Origin: Micromonospora sp. M71_S20
Lineage (GTDB): Bacteria; Actinomycetota; Actinomycetes; Mycobacteriales; Micromonosporaceae
Direction: 5' to 3'
Assembly (NCBI RefSeq): GCF_003664255.1
Contig: NZ_RCCV01000001.1
Coordinates: 1,612,001 to 1,676,000, forward strand
DNA length: 64,000 bases
Both the position numbers and the translations under genes were made by a program. Shown one piece after another: positions 28,644 through 38,468 of this stretch (within the stretch, counting starts at the first letter, position 1; each line of letters opens with the position of its first letter). Below the pieces are notes generated by a model. That model searched no databases and was not told the origin of the DNA. It was given only the letters and a program-made list of their open reading frames with translations.

Positions 28644-31181
28644 GTGGCGCTCGTGCGCGTGTACTGCGGTCTGGCCTCGGCGGATCCGGCCGACCGACCG
28701 GTCTCGGCCGGTTCGACGCTGACGTCCGCTGTGGTCGACGACGCAGGCCGTCTGCTGCATGTCTGCGAGATCGGCGACGACCCCGCTGGCTACGCCCAGC
28801 TGGTCGCGCTGCTCGTGGAGCGGTCGGGCGGGCCGAGCGGTGCGGCCATCGCCGCCGACAGCGACGACCACACGGTCACCTCGCTGCTCAGCGCCGCCGG
28901 GCGTCCACTGGCGATCGCCGACGACGACTCCGTCGACGACTTCGCCGAGCGCTTCGCCGACGACGACTCCCTGGAGGAGATGCAGTCGCCCCCGGCCGAG
29001 CGGCGCGCCGTCGGCCTGGCCCGCGCCCTGCAGGCCGGCGCCCTCTCCGCCGTCACCCTCCCGGCCCCCCGGGACCTCGCCGGCTACAAGCAGGTCCTCG
29101 CCGCGCACGCCGCCCTGTCCAGCGGCCGGCACTCCGCCGCCGTCGCGCTGCGGGAGGTGCTCCGCGAGCTCTACCCGGCCGCGTTGCGGGCGTACCCGGA
29201 CCCGGCCGAGCCGGTCTCGCTGGCCGTGCTGGACGCCTTGCCCGAGCCCGGGATGCTCAGCGGCACCGTGGGACGCGGCGACGACGCCCCGGTCGCCGCC
29301 GAGGCGGTCGCGGCGCGTCTCGCCGCCGACGGGGTCGCCGACGCCGACGAACTCACCTCAGCGGTGACCGCCCTGCGGGTGGCCATCAGCGAGACACCCC
29401 GGCGCGCCACCGTCAACCGCGCCCTCACGTCCGCCGTGGCGGACACCGTGCGGCAGGCGGTCGCCTCCGTCCGGGCCTGCGACGCAGGCTGTCAGGCGCT
29501 GGTCGGCGCGCTCAACGACCGGGTCGGCGCGCCCGCCACCCCGGCCCCCGGGCGCCGCGCCGCGATCCGACACGGCGAATCCCTCGGCGACGCGCCCGGC
29601 CACACCCCCACCGGCGGTGCGCTGCCCGGCCTCAGCCCCACCGGCGGTGGCCTGCGTGCCCTCCGGCCCGCCGAGCCCGAGCCCGCCCCGGGCGGTGGCC
29701 GCCGCAGCCGGCCCGAGCCCGCCTCCGGCGCGACGCCGCCCCCGGCCCCCCGGCCGCTCGGCCCGCCGCCGGTCGCACCCGCCCCCGTCGCCCCGCCGCC
29801 GGTCGCGCCGATGCCGGTGACGCCGGCCGCGGTCGCCGGTCCCCCGGTCTCCGCGCCCCCGGCACGACCCGGATCGCTGCCGAGCCGCATCGACGGCCCG
29901 ACCAACCGCCCGGTGTCCGCGCCGCCGCCTCCGCCGCCCGGCATCACCCCCATCGCTCCGGCGCAGCGGGGCACGGTGCCGCCGGCCGAGGCGGGAGAGC
30001 CGTTCCGCCCCACCCTGACCACCGCGGCGATCCAGAACGCCCGCGCGGAGCGCCAGCGCACCGTGATCCCGCCCCGCCCGAAGACCAACGGCGAGTCGGC
30101 CACGCCCACGGGCGGCTTCAGCGCCACCGACCTCAGCGTTCCCGTGCCCACGCCACGCCCCGGCCAGGAAACCACCTCCCCGGCCGCCCGGGCGGAGCCC
30201 GCTCCCCCCGGATCCCGGGCGAACTGGCCGCTGGTCAACAACCCGGAGGACCCGGCCGACAGTTCCGCCAAGAACCCGGTCGCCAACTCCTACGGCGACC
30301 GCGGCGGGCGCGGCGTCGACGCCCCGACCGATCCGGGGGCGGAGCGCCGGGTCACCCCGCCGTGGCTGGCCGACGACCTGCCCCAGGAGCCTCCGGTGCT
30401 GCGGCTGGTCGAGCCGCCGCCGCTGGCCGACCGCGCGCTGCGTGGCGGGACGGGCCCGGCCGCCGACGCCCAGCCCGAGACGCCCCCGCTGCGGCTGGTC
30501 GACCGCGAGGAGGCCGCCCGCAGTGGCCGGTCCGCCCCTCGTGAGGAGCGGCCGCCGACCGAGTACCGACCGGCACCGCGCGACGAGCGGCCCGCGGCCG
30601 AGTACCGACCGGCAGCGCGCGACGAGCGACCCGCGCCCCGCGAGGAGCGACCGGCGGCCGAGTACCGGCCGGCACCGCGCGACGAGCGGCCGGCAGCCGA
30701 GTACCGGCCGGCGCCCCCGATGGAGCGCCGCCCGCCACCCGTGTCCGACGAGGGCGACGGCGACCTGCTGATCTTCGCCCAGGCCAAGTCCGCCTGGTTC
30801 GTGGGGCACGACGACGAGTCCGACCTGGAGTGGTCCACCACGGCCGACACCGGCTGGCAGGCGGCCGAGCAGGCCGCCCGCCCGGCGGTCGGCGCCGAGA
30901 CCCCGGCGGGGCTGCCGAAGCGGGTCCCCCAGGCCAACCTCGTCCCCGGCTCACCGCTGCGCGACGAGCGGCCACTGCGGATCGTCCGCGACGCGGCGAG
31001 CCTCGCCGAGAACACCACCGGCTACTTCCGCGGCTGGCGCCGGGGGCAGGAGATCGGCGGGTTCGCGGTCGGCGGCCGACCCGGTCGGGAGGCCGCCGGC
31101 GGCTGGGACTTCACCCGCGACACGGGTGACCGCGACGACGACCGGGAATACGAGTACCGCTCCGCCGGCTACCGCTCCTGA
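28644..31181 (+). CDS. IS110-transposase-like N-domain fused to Pro-rich linker and CvnA-like C-terminal tail
   Basis: An 845-residue protein. Residues 1-290 resemble in layout the N-terminal RNase-H-like domain of IS110-family transposases: a beta start (RVYCGLASAD), a helical middle (LAGYKQVLAAHAALSSGRHSAAVALREVLRELYPAALRAY) and a helical end. The acidic catalytic positions appear replaced (for example Cys/Gly where IS110 has Asp), so it is probably domesticated. Residues 290-700 are a Pro/Ala/Arg-rich linker with tandem repeats. The last 150 residues contain AKSAWFVGH, GLPKRVPQANLVPGS and YFRGWRRGQE, matching the CvnA tail ([28 protein letters not shown]). Start is GTG 28644 behind GGGAGGAGG. 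The transposase relation is recognised by pattern only. Confidence 0.68.
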   Translation: MALVRVYCGLASADPADRPVSAGSTLTSAVVDDAGRLLHVCEIGDDPAGYAQLVALLVERSGGPSGAAIAADSDDHTVTSLLSAAGRPLAIADDDSVDDFAERFADDDSLEEMQSPPAERRAVGLARALQAGALSAVTLPAPRDLAGYKQVLAAHAALSSGRHSAAVALREVLRELYPAALRAYPDPAEPVSLAVLDALPEPGMLSGTVGRGDDAPVAAEAVAARLAADGVADADELTSAVTALRVAISETPRRATVNRALTSAVADTVRQAVASVRACDAGCQALVGALNDRVGAPATPAPGRRAAIRHGESLGDAPGHTPTGGALPGLSPTGGGLRALRPAEPEPAPGGGRRSRPEPASGATPPPAPRPLGPPPVAPAPVAPPPVAPMPVTPAAVAGPPVSAPPARPGSLPSRIDGPTNRPVSAPPPPPPGITPIAPAQRGTVPPAEAGEPFRPTLTTAAIQNARAERQRTVIPPRPKTNGESATPTGGFSATDLSVPVPTPRPGQETTSPAARAEPAPPGSRANWPLVNNPEDPADSSAKNPVANSYGDRGGRGVDAPTDPGAERRVTPPWLADDLPQEPPVLRLVEPPPLADRALRGGTGPAADAQPETPPLRLVDREEAARSGRSAPREERPPTEYRPAPRDERPAAEYRPAARDERPAPREERPAAEYRPAPRDERPAAEYRPAPPMERRPPPVSDEGDGDLLIFAQAKSAWFVGHDDESDLEWSTTADTGWQAAEQAARPAVGAETPAGLPKRVPQANLVPGSPLRDERPLRIVRDAASLAENTTGYFRGWRRGQEIGGFAVGGRPGREAAGGWDFTRDTGDRDDDREYEYRSAGYRS
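30560..30720 (+). repeat. In-frame tandem repeats in the linker of the transposase-like/CvnA-tailed protein
   Basis: Degenerate in-frame units encode EYRPAPRDERPAA-type blocks, with EYRP occurring four times (about residues 635-695). The DNA copies differ mostly at third positions, so the repeat is old or selected at protein level. It is probably a flexible charged spacer. Confidence 0.7.
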
Positions 31182-31310
31182 CCGCCCGGAAACCGCCTCC
31201 CACCTGCGTGTTCCTGCCCACACCCGGATAATTTGACGCCACGTCGCGGCGGCCGGGAGCATACCGGCGGAACAGCCGGCGGCAGGGGTCGCCGGCTGGG
31301 AAGGCGACTC

Positions 31311-32534
31311 ATGGCGACATCGGCGAACGGCCCCTCCGTGTTCACCCGTCGGGGCCTGCTGGCCGCGACGGTCGGCACGCTCCTGCTCAGCGCCTGCGGG
31401 CGCGACGAGGCGGGCGGGGGCGATCGCGCCACGACGGTCGCGCCGGGCGGTCAGGAACTGCTGGTCGGGGTCAGCCTGGAGCTGACCGGTCCCGGCGCCG
31501 CGCTCGGCGTCCTCCAGCAGCGGGCGCTGGAGATCACCCTCGAATCGCTCAACGCCAAGGGCGTGCCGATCGGCAACCTCCGCCGGGCCGTACGGCTGGA
31601 GGTGCGGGACAACGCCGGCGACCCCGCGCTGGCGGCCCGGCAGGCCACCGCACTGGCCCGCGAGGGCGGCGTGCACGCCCTGGTCGGCGGCACCGTGTCC
31701 GAGACCTCGATGGCCCTGGCCGGGGTGGCGCAGAAGGAGCGGGTGCCGTTCCTCTCACTCGCCTTCGGCGACGGGATCGTGCTGCCGCTGGCGCAGCGGA
31801 CGTACGTCTTCAAGATGACTCCGGACGCCGGCGACATGGCCCGGCGGCTCGCCCGGCTCATCGCCTCGCAGCGGCTCTCCCGGGTGGCGCTGCTGGCCGC
31901 GGACGGCCTGCACGGCGACTCCGGCGTACGGGCCATGACAGGGGCCCTGCGTACGGCCGGGGTGGCGACGAGCACCACCACCCGGCTGCCCCGCACCGGC
32001 GCGGACCTCCGCGGGGCGGCCCGCGCGGCGACGGGTTCCCGCCCCGACGGGGTGGTGGTGTGGGCGACCGCCCCGGACTCGGCCGCCGCAGTCGGCGCGC
32101 TGCGCCGGGCCGGCTACGACGGGCCGGTGTTCCTCGACGCGGGCGCGGTCGCCGAGCAGACCCTGGAGGGCGGCAACGCGGCCCTCATGGAGGGCGCGTA
32201 CGCCGTCCACCCGACCTCGCTGGGCGGGGCGATGCTCGCCAACACCACCATGTCGGCGCTGGACCGCAAGGAGTTCGTCTACCGCTACGTCCAGCTGCAC
32301 GGCGGGTTCAGCGGCTTCGCCCCGTACGCGTCCGACGCGGTGCAGCTGGTCGCCGACGCGGCGCGGCTGTCCACCAGCGTCGACCGTGGACGGATCCGGG
32401 CGTTCCTGCAGAACCAGGTCACCGAGGGGATGGCGGGGATGTACTCCTTCACCCCCATCCGGCACGGCGGCATGGACCAGGGCTCGTTGGGCGTCTACAC
32501 CGTCAGCGCGGGTGCCTGGACGCGGGTGTCCTGA
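31311..32534 (+). CDS. Branched-chain amino-acid-type ABC substrate-binding lipoprotein
   Basis: A 407-residue periplasmic-binding protein of the Leu/Ile/Val (type I) fold. The signal has a twin-arginine-like FTRRGLLAAT core and lipobox LLSAC (Cys29). The mature protein starts with VGVSLELTGPGAALG, and the conserved ALVGGTVSETSMALAGVAQKERVPFLS follows. Start is ATG 31311 with GGAAGG. No cognate permease is adjacent; instead it is convergent with cvnD, so it may act as an extracytoplasmic sensor for the conservon rather than in transport (inference). Confidence 0.82.
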   Translation: MATSANGPSVFTRRGLLAATVGTLLLSACGRDEAGGGDRATTVAPGGQELLVGVSLELTGPGAALGVLQQRALEITLESLNAKGVPIGNLRRAVRLEVRDNAGDPALAARQATALAREGGVHALVGGTVSETSMALAGVAQKERVPFLSLAFGDGIVLPLAQRTYVFKMTPDAGDMARRLARLIASQRLSRVALLAADGLHGDSGVRAMTGALRTAGVATSTTTRLPRTGADLRGAARAATGSRPDGVVVWATAPDSAAAVGALRRAGYDGPVFLDAGAVAEQTLEGGNAALMEGAYAVHPTSLGGAMLANTTMSALDRKEFVYRYVQLHGGFSGFAPYASDAVQLVADAARLSTSVDRGRIRAFLQNQVTEGMAGMYSFTPIRHGGMDQGSLGVYTVSAGAWTRVS

Positions 32535-32535
32535 C

Positions 32536-32556
32536 CCCGCGCCGCCGTGGCGCGGG
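32536..32556. terminator. Hairpin between the lipoprotein gene and cvnD
   Basis: CCCGCGCC (32536-32543) and GGCGCGGG (32549-32556) form an 8-bp stem with a 5-nt loop directly after the lipoprotein stop. Both flanking genes end here, so it can serve in both directions. Confidence 0.6.
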
Positions 32557-32611
32557 CAGCGACCAGCGCCCGGTGGCGGCCGAGGCCGTCACCGGACGGG
32601 GGTCGCGTCGA

Positions 32612-33205
32612 TCAGGCCGGCGCCACGGCGCGCGAGCGCCGCATGGTCAGCACGTACTCGACCAGCGAGATCAGCACGTGCTTCGTCGACTCCCGGTTAC
32701 GGGCGTCGCAGGCCACCACCGGCACGTCGCCGGAGATCGCGAGCGCGTCCCGGACGTCCTGCGGGTCGTGGTACTGCATCCCGTCGAAGCAGTTGATGGC
32801 CACCAGGTACGGCAGCCGCCGGTGCTCGAAGAAGTCGATCGCCGCGAAGCAGTCGGCCAGCCGGCGGGTGTCCACCAGCACGACCGCGCCGATCGCGCCG
32901 CGGACCAACTCGTCCCACATGAACCAGAACCGGGTCTGACCCGGCGTACCGAACAGGTACAGGATCAGGTCACGGTCGATCGAGATGCGGCCGAAGTCCA
33001 TCGCCACCGTGGTCGTCGTCTTGCCCGGCACCTGCCGGGTGTCGTCGACGCCCACGCCGGCGGAGGTCATGATGGCCTCGGTCGTCAGCGGCGTGATCTC
33101 CGAGACCGAGCCGACCAGCGTCGTCTTGCCGACGCCGAATCCACCGGCGATAACGATCTTCGCCGACGTCACGCGCCCACTCGGGGTCGGCGGGCGGTGC
33201 GACAT
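32612..33205 (-). CDS. cvnD: Conservon GTPase-like protein CvnD
   Basis: A 197-residue small GTPase-like protein of the actinomycete conservon (DUF with ATP/GTP-binding P-loop). The P-loop GGFGVGKTT is at about residues 21-29; a switch-like TTTVAMDFG and LYLFGTPGQTRFWFMW correspond to the G3 region with Asp replaced in the DxxG position (FGTPGQ). AINCFDG is the base-recognition segment. ATG 33205 begins 1 bp after the cvnC stop. In Streptomyces, CvnA-D act together like a bacterial G-protein-coupled receptor system at the membrane. Confidence 0.9.
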   Translation of the reverse strand: MSHRPPTPSGRVTSAKIVIAGGFGVGKTTLVGSVSEITPLTTEAIMTSAGVGVDDTRQVPGKTTTTVAMDFGRISIDRDLILYLFGTPGQTRFWFMWDELVRGAIGAVVLVDTRRLADCFAAIDFFEHRRLPYLVAINCFDGMQYHDPQDVRDALAISGDVPVVACDARNRESTKHVLISLVEYVLTMRRSRAVAPA

Positions 33206-33206
33206 G

Positions 33207-33584
33207 TCAGAGCCTGCGAAGTCCACTCAGCACCCTCTCCAGCAGTTCAGTGCCCACCGCGTCGTCCGAGTCGTCCAGAATGGTCGGCTCGTGGACCGCG
33301 ACCAGGCCGTCCGTCGCCATGTCGGCGATGAGCACCCGGGCCACACCGAGCGGAAGCTGCATCCGCGCCGCGATCTCGGCGAGCGACTGCACACGTCCGT
33401 CACACAGCGCAGCGATGTACTGGTGCTCGCGGCCCTGACCGCCGTTGCCATTGGCAGCGGCGCGGCCGCGCACCGTCGTCTCGACGAGCGCCTCCAGCGC
33501 GATGTCGAGGCGCGGGCGGGTACGACCACGGGTAACGGCGTATGGACGGACCAACGCTCCGGTCGGTTCGTCACGATCGGCCAT
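33207..33584 (-). CDS. cvnC: Conservon DUF742 protein CvnC
   Basis: A 125-residue DUF742 protein. LVRPYAVTRGRTRP (about residues 11-24), then the winged-helix-like SLAEIAARMQLPLGVARVLIADMATDGLVAVH and ERVLSGLRRL complete the family pattern. ATG 33584 was preferred over GTG 33614 because GGGAGGTGA lies about nine bases upstream of it. A 95-bp gap separates it from cvnB; only 1 bp separates it from cvnD. Confidence 0.9.
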   Translation of the reverse strand: MADRDEPTGALVRPYAVTRGRTRPRLDIALEALVETTVRGRAAANGNGGQGREHQYIAALCDGRVQSLAEIAARMQLPLGVARVLIADMATDGLVAVHEPTILDDSDDAVGTELLERVLSGLRRL

Positions 33585-33679
33585 CTCGCCGCTCACCTCC
33601 CTCGCACCCTGCACCGGCTCCGGTGGAGCCCGTCGTCGTTGTCGTTGTCACCCCGCCGACCTCACGGGTCAACGGGTCG

Positions 33680-34084
33680 TCAGCCCAGCATTCCCGCAGC
33701 CGCACGTGGCTGCGGGGTCAACGCGTCGCCCACCCGGTCGACCAGCAGGGCCATCTCGTAGCCGACCTGTCCCACGTCGCAGCTACGGGCGGCGAGCACC
33801 GCGAACGACGAGCCGTCCGAGATGGACATCAGGAACAGGAAGCCATTGTCCATCTCCACCACTGTCTGCAGCACCGCGCCTCCCTCGAAGCAGCGGGCCG
33901 CACCCTGGGTGAGGCTGACCAGGCCGGACGCGATAGCGGCCAGCTGGTCGGCCCGGTCCCGCGGGAGGTCCCGTGACGACGCGAGGAGCAGTCCGTCCGC
34001 GGAGACGGCGACCGCGTGCGCGACACCGGGTACCCGGTCGGCGAAGTTGGCCAGCAGCCAACCGAGATCCTGCGTAGTTGTCAT
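33680..34084 (-). CDS. cvnB: Conservon roadblock/LC7-domain protein CvnB
   Basis: A 134-residue roadblock/LC7 protein, the MglB-like regulator partner of the CvnD GTPase. [31 protein letters not shown] (about 7-37), then [17 protein letters not shown] and the [21 protein letters not shown] strands are typical. Its ATG overlaps the cvnA stop (ATGA), so it is translationally coupled to the receptor gene. Confidence 0.93.
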   Translation of the reverse strand: MTTTQDLGWLLANFADRVPGVAHAVAVSADGLLLASSRDLPRDRADQLAAIASGLVSLTQGAARCFEGGAVLQTVVEMDNGFLFLMSISDGSSFAVLAARSCDVGQVGYEMALLVDRVGDALTPQPRAAAGMLG

Positions 34085-37000
34085 CGTTCTTGCTCCTTCT
34101 GCCCGCTCCCGGCCACCGGGCCTGAGCCAGACTGCGAGGATTGCTGCCCTCCCGGAGTCGCCTCCGGGCTGGTCGGGTTGCTGTCCGACGGGTTCGTACG
34201 CCCCCGCTGCACGCCCCGATGGTAGGCCGAAAGCAGGCCTCGGACACCCTCCGGCGTACGTCGCTGCACCGAGGTGGTGGGCTTCTCCACCGCGCCGGGC
34301 ACCAACTGCGCCATCGGGGTGCGCTTGGGCAGGCCCGTCGAGGTGGTCGCCGCGACGGGCACCTCGGTCGCCGCCGAGGCGGCGCGCCACCCGTCGTCGG
34401 CCGCGGTCTGCCAACCCCCGGTCTGCTGCGCGGACCGGCGGTGACCGAAGCTGTCGGCGAGGCCGGGGCGGGCACCCCCGTTGACCGTCGGTCCGTTCTC
34501 GCGCGGCGCTCCTCCGGCCGCCGGGGTGTCTGCCATCGGTGCGCTACCTGTCGTCCCGGGTGGTGTCGGCTGCACGGCCCGACCGCCGGCGTCGACCCGG
34601 GCGAACTGCTGGGTCGGTGCACCGTTGGTCGGCGTCTTCTCGGCGGCCGGCGCCGCCTCCTCCGGCCCGGGGCGGCGGGTACGGAACCAGGCCGACTCGA
34701 GCTCCCGGAAGATCGGCAGCTCCATCGTCTCGTCCGCGTACCGCTGCCGGGTCTGGGCCGGCGGCGTGGTCGGCCGCGCCTGCGGGGCGGCCTGCGCCGG
34801 CCGCTCCGTCGGCGCGGGGGCCTGGGCCGCCGGGGTCGGCGCGCCGGAGCGCGGCACCCGCGGCAGTTCGGTGGTCATGTCCAGCGCGGCGGCCAGCCGC
34901 TCGGGCACCGGCGGGGTCGCCACGTCCCGGTCGGCACCGGCGACCGGCGGCCAGGCCGGCGGTGCCGGCGTGCTCGGCCCCTGCGTGCCGGGGCCCGGGC
35001 GCTGCGGCAGCGGGTCGGTCGACGGCGGCGAGTACGGCGGGCCGGAGTACGGCGCGGCCGAGACCGGCGGGCCGGAGTACGGGTGGCCGGAGACGGGTGA
35101 CGCCGAGACCGGCATGCCGGAGACCGGCGGGCCGGACACCGGCGGCGCGGAGTAGGGAACCGGCGGGGTGGACACGGGCGGGCCCGCGTAGGGCACGGGC
35201 GGCGCGGAGACCGGCGGGACGGAGTACGGCCGGGCCTCGGGGCTGCTGGGCAGCTGCCGCGGGACGGCCTGCTGCTGGCCCGTGGCGTCCTGGTCGTCGG
35301 CCGACCGCCGCTGCGGCAGCGGGTCGAACGGCTCGCCGTTGGACGTGCGCGGCCGGAAGGCCTCGCCGCCGTTGAAGCCGCTGGCGCCGGTCAGGTCCGA
35401 CCAGGCCGGCATGGACCGCGTCGAGCCGGCCGAGGCCGGCGTGCCGGCCCCGTTGCGCGGCGCCGGGTCGAACGGCCGGCCACCCAGGGTCACCTGGTTG
35501 CCGGACTCGCCGGAGCGCTGCGTGGGCATCGGGTTGGCCGGGCCGTTGCCGAGCGCCGGCGGCGCGCCGAAGGCCGGGGCCGGGGCCGGGGCGTACGACT
35601 GCGGGCCGGGCCCCGGCAGCGCGGACGACGACTGCGGTCGGCCGGAGAGCGCCCGGGGCACGAGCACCGAGGTCGGCATGACCACCTCGGCGACGGTCCC
35701 CCGGTCGGTGCCGGGACGCAGCTCGACCTTGACGCCGTGCCGGGACGCCAGCCGGGCGACCACGACCAGGCCCATCATCCGCGAGACGGCCACGTCCACC
35801 TGCGGCGGCGTGGCGAGCCGCTCGTTGAGGTCGTGGAGCTGGTCGGGGCTGATCCCGATGCCCCGGTCCTCCACGTAGAGCGACGCGCGGTCGCCGACGC
35901 GCCGGGCCTCCACCATGACGTGCGAGTCCGGCGGCGAGAAGGCGGTGGCGTTGTCGAACAGCTCGGCGACCAGGTGGACCAGGTCGTTGACGGCGTGCGC
36001 CGCGACCTCGATGTCCCGGTCGATCACCCCGAACTCGATCCGGGTGTAGTGCTCGACCTCGGACTGGGCAGCCCGGAGCACGTCGATCAGGGCGGCCGGC
36101 TCCCGCTGCACGCGGGTGGAGTCGGCGCCGGCGAGCACCAGGAGGTTCTCGTCGTTACGGCGCATCCGGGTCGCCAGGTGGTCGAGCTGGAACAGCTCGG
36201 CCAGCCGGTCCGGGTCCTCCTCGCCGCGCTCCAGCCGGTCGAGGTGACCGATCAGGCGGTCGACCAGGATCTGCGACCGGCGGGCCAGGTTGACGAACAT
36301 CGTGGCGACGGACGCGCGCAGCGCGGCCTGCTCGGCGGCGGTGCGGACGGCCTCCAGGTGGACGGCGTTGAACGCCTCGGTCACCTGGCCGAACTCGTCC
36401 TTGCTGCGCACCGGCAGCGGCTCGGCGATCTGGTTGGCGAGCTGTACCGGGGAGAGCTGACCGGTCACCTTGGGGTCGCGCAGCCGGGCCACGGCCTGGG
36501 GCAGGCCGTACTGGGCGATGGAGAGGGCGCCCTGACGCAGGTCGCGCAGGGAGCGGGCCATCGAGCGGGCGACCAGGTAGGCGAAGAGGATCGCCAGGAG
36601 CAGCATGCTGAGCAGCAGGCCGGTCTCCAGGAACACCTGGCGCTGCACGTCCGAGCGCAGCTTCTCGGCGCCCGCGACGACCTCGCGGTCGATCTTCGAC
36701 TCGACCGTGCGGATCAGCTTGGCGTTGGCCACCATCGCCGCGTCCCACTGGTCCGCGTCGAACGGGGCGCCGGTCAGGCTGTCGGCGGTCGTGATGCCGT
36801 TGAGCCAGCTGTTGTAGGTGTTCGCCTCGCGCAGGTCGGGGCCGGCGACCACCTGGGCGTAGTACTCCTGCTCCGGCTGGCTGGCCACCACCTGGAAGCT
36901 CTGCAGCCACTGGCTGGAGCCGGTGCTGGTGGCGATGTACTCGTTGCGCAGGTTCGGGGTGAGCCGCTGCTGGATGAACGCCCGGTGCACCACGTCGCGG

Positions 37001-37635
37001 CGGCGGGAGAGGAACTCCTTGTTCCGGGCGGTGGCGGTCGACGCGCGCATCTTGTCGCTGAGCTCGTTGTCGCCGGCGAGCTGGGTGGCCGAGTCGCGGA
37101 TGCTGATCAGGTCGTCGATCAGGCCGTCGTAGGCCTGCATGGCCGGGACGAGCCCGAGCTTGCCGTTGAAGACCTGGCTGCGGGTGCCGGGCAGGTCGGT
37201 CAGCGTCTGGTCGATCTCGCCCAGCAGGCTGTCGAGGTTGGCCGGGAGGTCCTCGACCTCGGCCCGCTGCTGCGAGTACCGCCCCTTGGCGTCGTCCACG
37301 CTGGCGTTGGCCTGCTCGTACGCCTGCTTGTAGCGGACGTTGTCCTGGCCGCGCGGCACGCCCAGCAGGCGCAGCGCGTTGGTCCGCTCGTTCTGGAGGG
37401 TGTCGACCAGGTCGCCCGAGTGGCCGACGAGGTTGGCCAGGTCGCCGGCCCGGTTGGCGTTGTTGAGGGTCTCCAGGTGGTCGACCAGACCGCTGGTGCC
37501 GACGACCACCGTGGCGATGGTCGGCACGATCATGATGAGACCGAGCTTGGACCAGATCGGCATGTCGCGGAGCCGACCGGTCGGCCGGCGCAGACGCGAC
37601 AGGAAGGAGCCCCCCGCCTTTGGCCGTTTGCTCAC
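34081..37635 (-). CDS. cvnA: Conservon sensor histidine-kinase-like protein CvnA with nitrate/nitrite-sensing domain
   Basis: A 1184-residue membrane receptor. A first transmembrane helix (about 28-50) is followed by an extracytoplasmic helical NIT-type sensor (to about 340), a second helix (about 345-368), a HAMP-like linker and an ATPase domain with N-box [18 protein letters not shown] and VEDRGIGIS. No phosphoacceptor His box is obvious, as usual for CvnA. From about residue 690 it is Pro/Ser/Val-rich with repeats and ends in [20 protein letters not shown] and YHRGVQRG. Start is GTG 37635. It leads cvnABCD and is divergent from the kinase gene at 37830. Confidence 0.9.
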   Translation of the reverse strand: MSKRPKAGGSFLSRLRRPTGRLRDMPIWSKLGLIMIVPTIATVVVGTSGLVDHLETLNNANRAGDLANLVGHSGDLVDTLQNERTNALRLLGVPRGQDNVRYKQAYEQANASVDDAKGRYSQQRAEVEDLPANLDSLLGEIDQTLTDLPGTRSQVFNGKLGLVPAMQAYDGLIDDLISIRDSATQLAGDNELSDKMRASTATARNKEFLSRRRDVVHRAFIQQRLTPNLRNEYIATSTGSSQWLQSFQVVASQPEQEYYAQVVAGPDLREANTYNSWLNGITTADSLTGAPFDADQWDAAMVANAKLIRTVESKIDREVVAGAEKLRSDVQRQVFLETGLLLSMLLLAILFAYLVARSMARSLRDLRQGALSIAQYGLPQAVARLRDPKVTGQLSPVQLANQIAEPLPVRSKDEFGQVTEAFNAVHLEAVRTAAEQAALRASVATMFVNLARRSQILVDRLIGHLDRLERGEEDPDRLAELFQLDHLATRMRRNDENLLVLAGADSTRVQREPAALIDVLRAAQSEVEHYTRIEFGVIDRDIEVAAHAVNDLVHLVAELFDNATAFSPPDSHVMVEARRVGDRASLYVEDRGIGISPDQLHDLNERLATPPQVDVAVSRMMGLVVVARLASRHGVKVELRPGTDRGTVAEVVMPTSVLVPRALSGRPQSSSALPGPGPQSYAPAPAPAFGAPPALGNGPANPMPTQRSGESGNQVTLGGRPFDPAPRNGAGTPASAGSTRSMPAWSDLTGASGFNGGEAFRPRTSNGEPFDPLPQRRSADDQDATGQQQAVPRQLPSSPEARPYSVPPVSAPPVPYAGPPVSTPPVPYSAPPVSGPPVSGMPVSASPVSGHPYSGPPVSAAPYSGPPYSPPSTDPLPQRPGPGTQGPSTPAPPAWPPVAGADRDVATPPVPERLAAALDMTTELPRVPRSGAPTPAAQAPAPTERPAQAAPQARPTTPPAQTRQRYADETMELPIFRELESAWFRTRRPGPEEAAPAAEKTPTNGAPTQQFARVDAGGRAVQPTPPGTTGSAPMADTPAAGGAPRENGPTVNGGARPGLADSFGHRRSAQQTGGWQTAADDGWRAASAATEVPVAATTSTGLPKRTPMAQLVPGAVEKPTTSVQRRTPEGVRGLLSAYHRGVQRGRTNPSDSNPTSPEATPGGQQSSQSGSGPVAGSGQKEQER
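35030..35230 (-). repeat. Pro-Val-Ser repeat tract inside cvnA
   Basis: Imperfect 15-30 bp units encode PPVSGPPVS-, PPVSAPP- and PYSGPP-type peptides in the cytoplasmic tail of CvnA. Length variation between strains is likely at such a tract. Confidence 0.65.
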
Positions 37636-37829
37636 GTCACCGCCCTCGCGAAATTCTGGGACTGCGTTGCCCCTGGACAACGCCCAGCGACCGACCCCGT
37701 GGGTCGGACCATCCGAGATTCCATCACGCCACCTGCGAAAGAGAAAGCCCAGGTTGGCCGCAGCCAGCGGTGTGATGAGATGTTGGTGCAATTTGATAGC
37801 AATCCGTCTGGCCGGAGTCACTGAAGGTA

Positions 37830-38435
37830 ATGAAGCACCCCCATCGCGTTGTCCTGCTCGCCGGCCCTTCCGGTTCCGGAAAGTCGTACATAGCGCAGCG
37901 AACCGGCCTTCCGGTGCTCTGCCTGGACGACTTCTACAAGGACGGTGACGACCCCACGTTGCCGCGACAAAACGGCCTGGTGGACTGGGAGTCACCCCAC
38001 TCCTGGGACGCTGCGGCAGCCGTGGAGACCATTGCCCGCCTGGCCAGGGAGGGCAAGGCCGATGTGCCGGTTTATGCGATCGGCGCGGACCGTCGGGTGG
38101 CCACCCGGCCATTCGAGGTCGCCGGTTCGCCACTTTTCGTGGCCGAAGGGATTTTCGCGGCCGAGATCGTCGAGGAGTGCCGTCGACGGGGGGTCCTCGC
38201 CGGGGCGTACGCCCTGCGGCGGCCCCGGGGGGCGACCTTCGTCCGCCGGCTCGCCCGCGACCTCGCCGAACAGCGCAAGGCGCCCCGGGTGCTGGTGCGC
38301 CGCGGCCTGGCGCTGCTGCGCAGCGAGCCGGCGGTCCTGCGGCGGCAGACCGGCCTGGGCGCCGAGGCGGCCCGGGCGGGCGAGGTGCTGCGCGCGGTGG
38401 CCGGCATGCTCGCCGGCCACCCGCACCGCTCCTGA
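37830..38435 (+). CDS. Uridine kinase-like P-loop kinase
   Basis: A 201-residue P-loop kinase of the uridine kinase/phosphoribulokinase type. Walker A is LLAGPSGSGKSYIA (about residues 9-22), followed by VLCLDDFYKDGDDPTLPR with the DDFY motif, and LFVAEGIFAAE. It lacks the full C-terminal part of classical Udk, so the nucleoside substrate is a prediction. Start is ATG 37830. The nearby add gene (convergent) fits nucleoside salvage; upstream it is divergent from cvnA. Confidence 0.78.
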   Translation: MKHPHRVVLLAGPSGSGKSYIAQRTGLPVLCLDDFYKDGDDPTLPRQNGLVDWESPHSWDAAAAVETIARLAREGKADVPVYAIGADRRVATRPFEVAGSPLFVAEGIFAAEIVEECRRRGVLAGAYALRRPRGATFVRRLARDLAEQRKAPRVLVRRGLALLRSEPAVLRRQTGLGAEAARAGEVLRAVAGMLAGHPHRS

Positions 38436-38439
38436 CTCC

Positions 38440-38460
38440 GGCCGCCGGAACGCGGCGGCC
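38440..38460. terminator. Hairpin between kinase gene and add
   Basis: GGCCGCCG (38440-38447) and CGGCGGCC (38453-38460) form a stem with a 5-nt loop in the 33-bp gap where the two genes converge. Confidence 0.55.
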
Positions 38461-38468
38461 CGCCGTGG

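Noticed and set aside
30560..30720. CRISPR-like regular repeat
   Set aside because: The units are in-frame, degenerate, contiguous without spacers, and encode a Pro/Arg/Glu linker.
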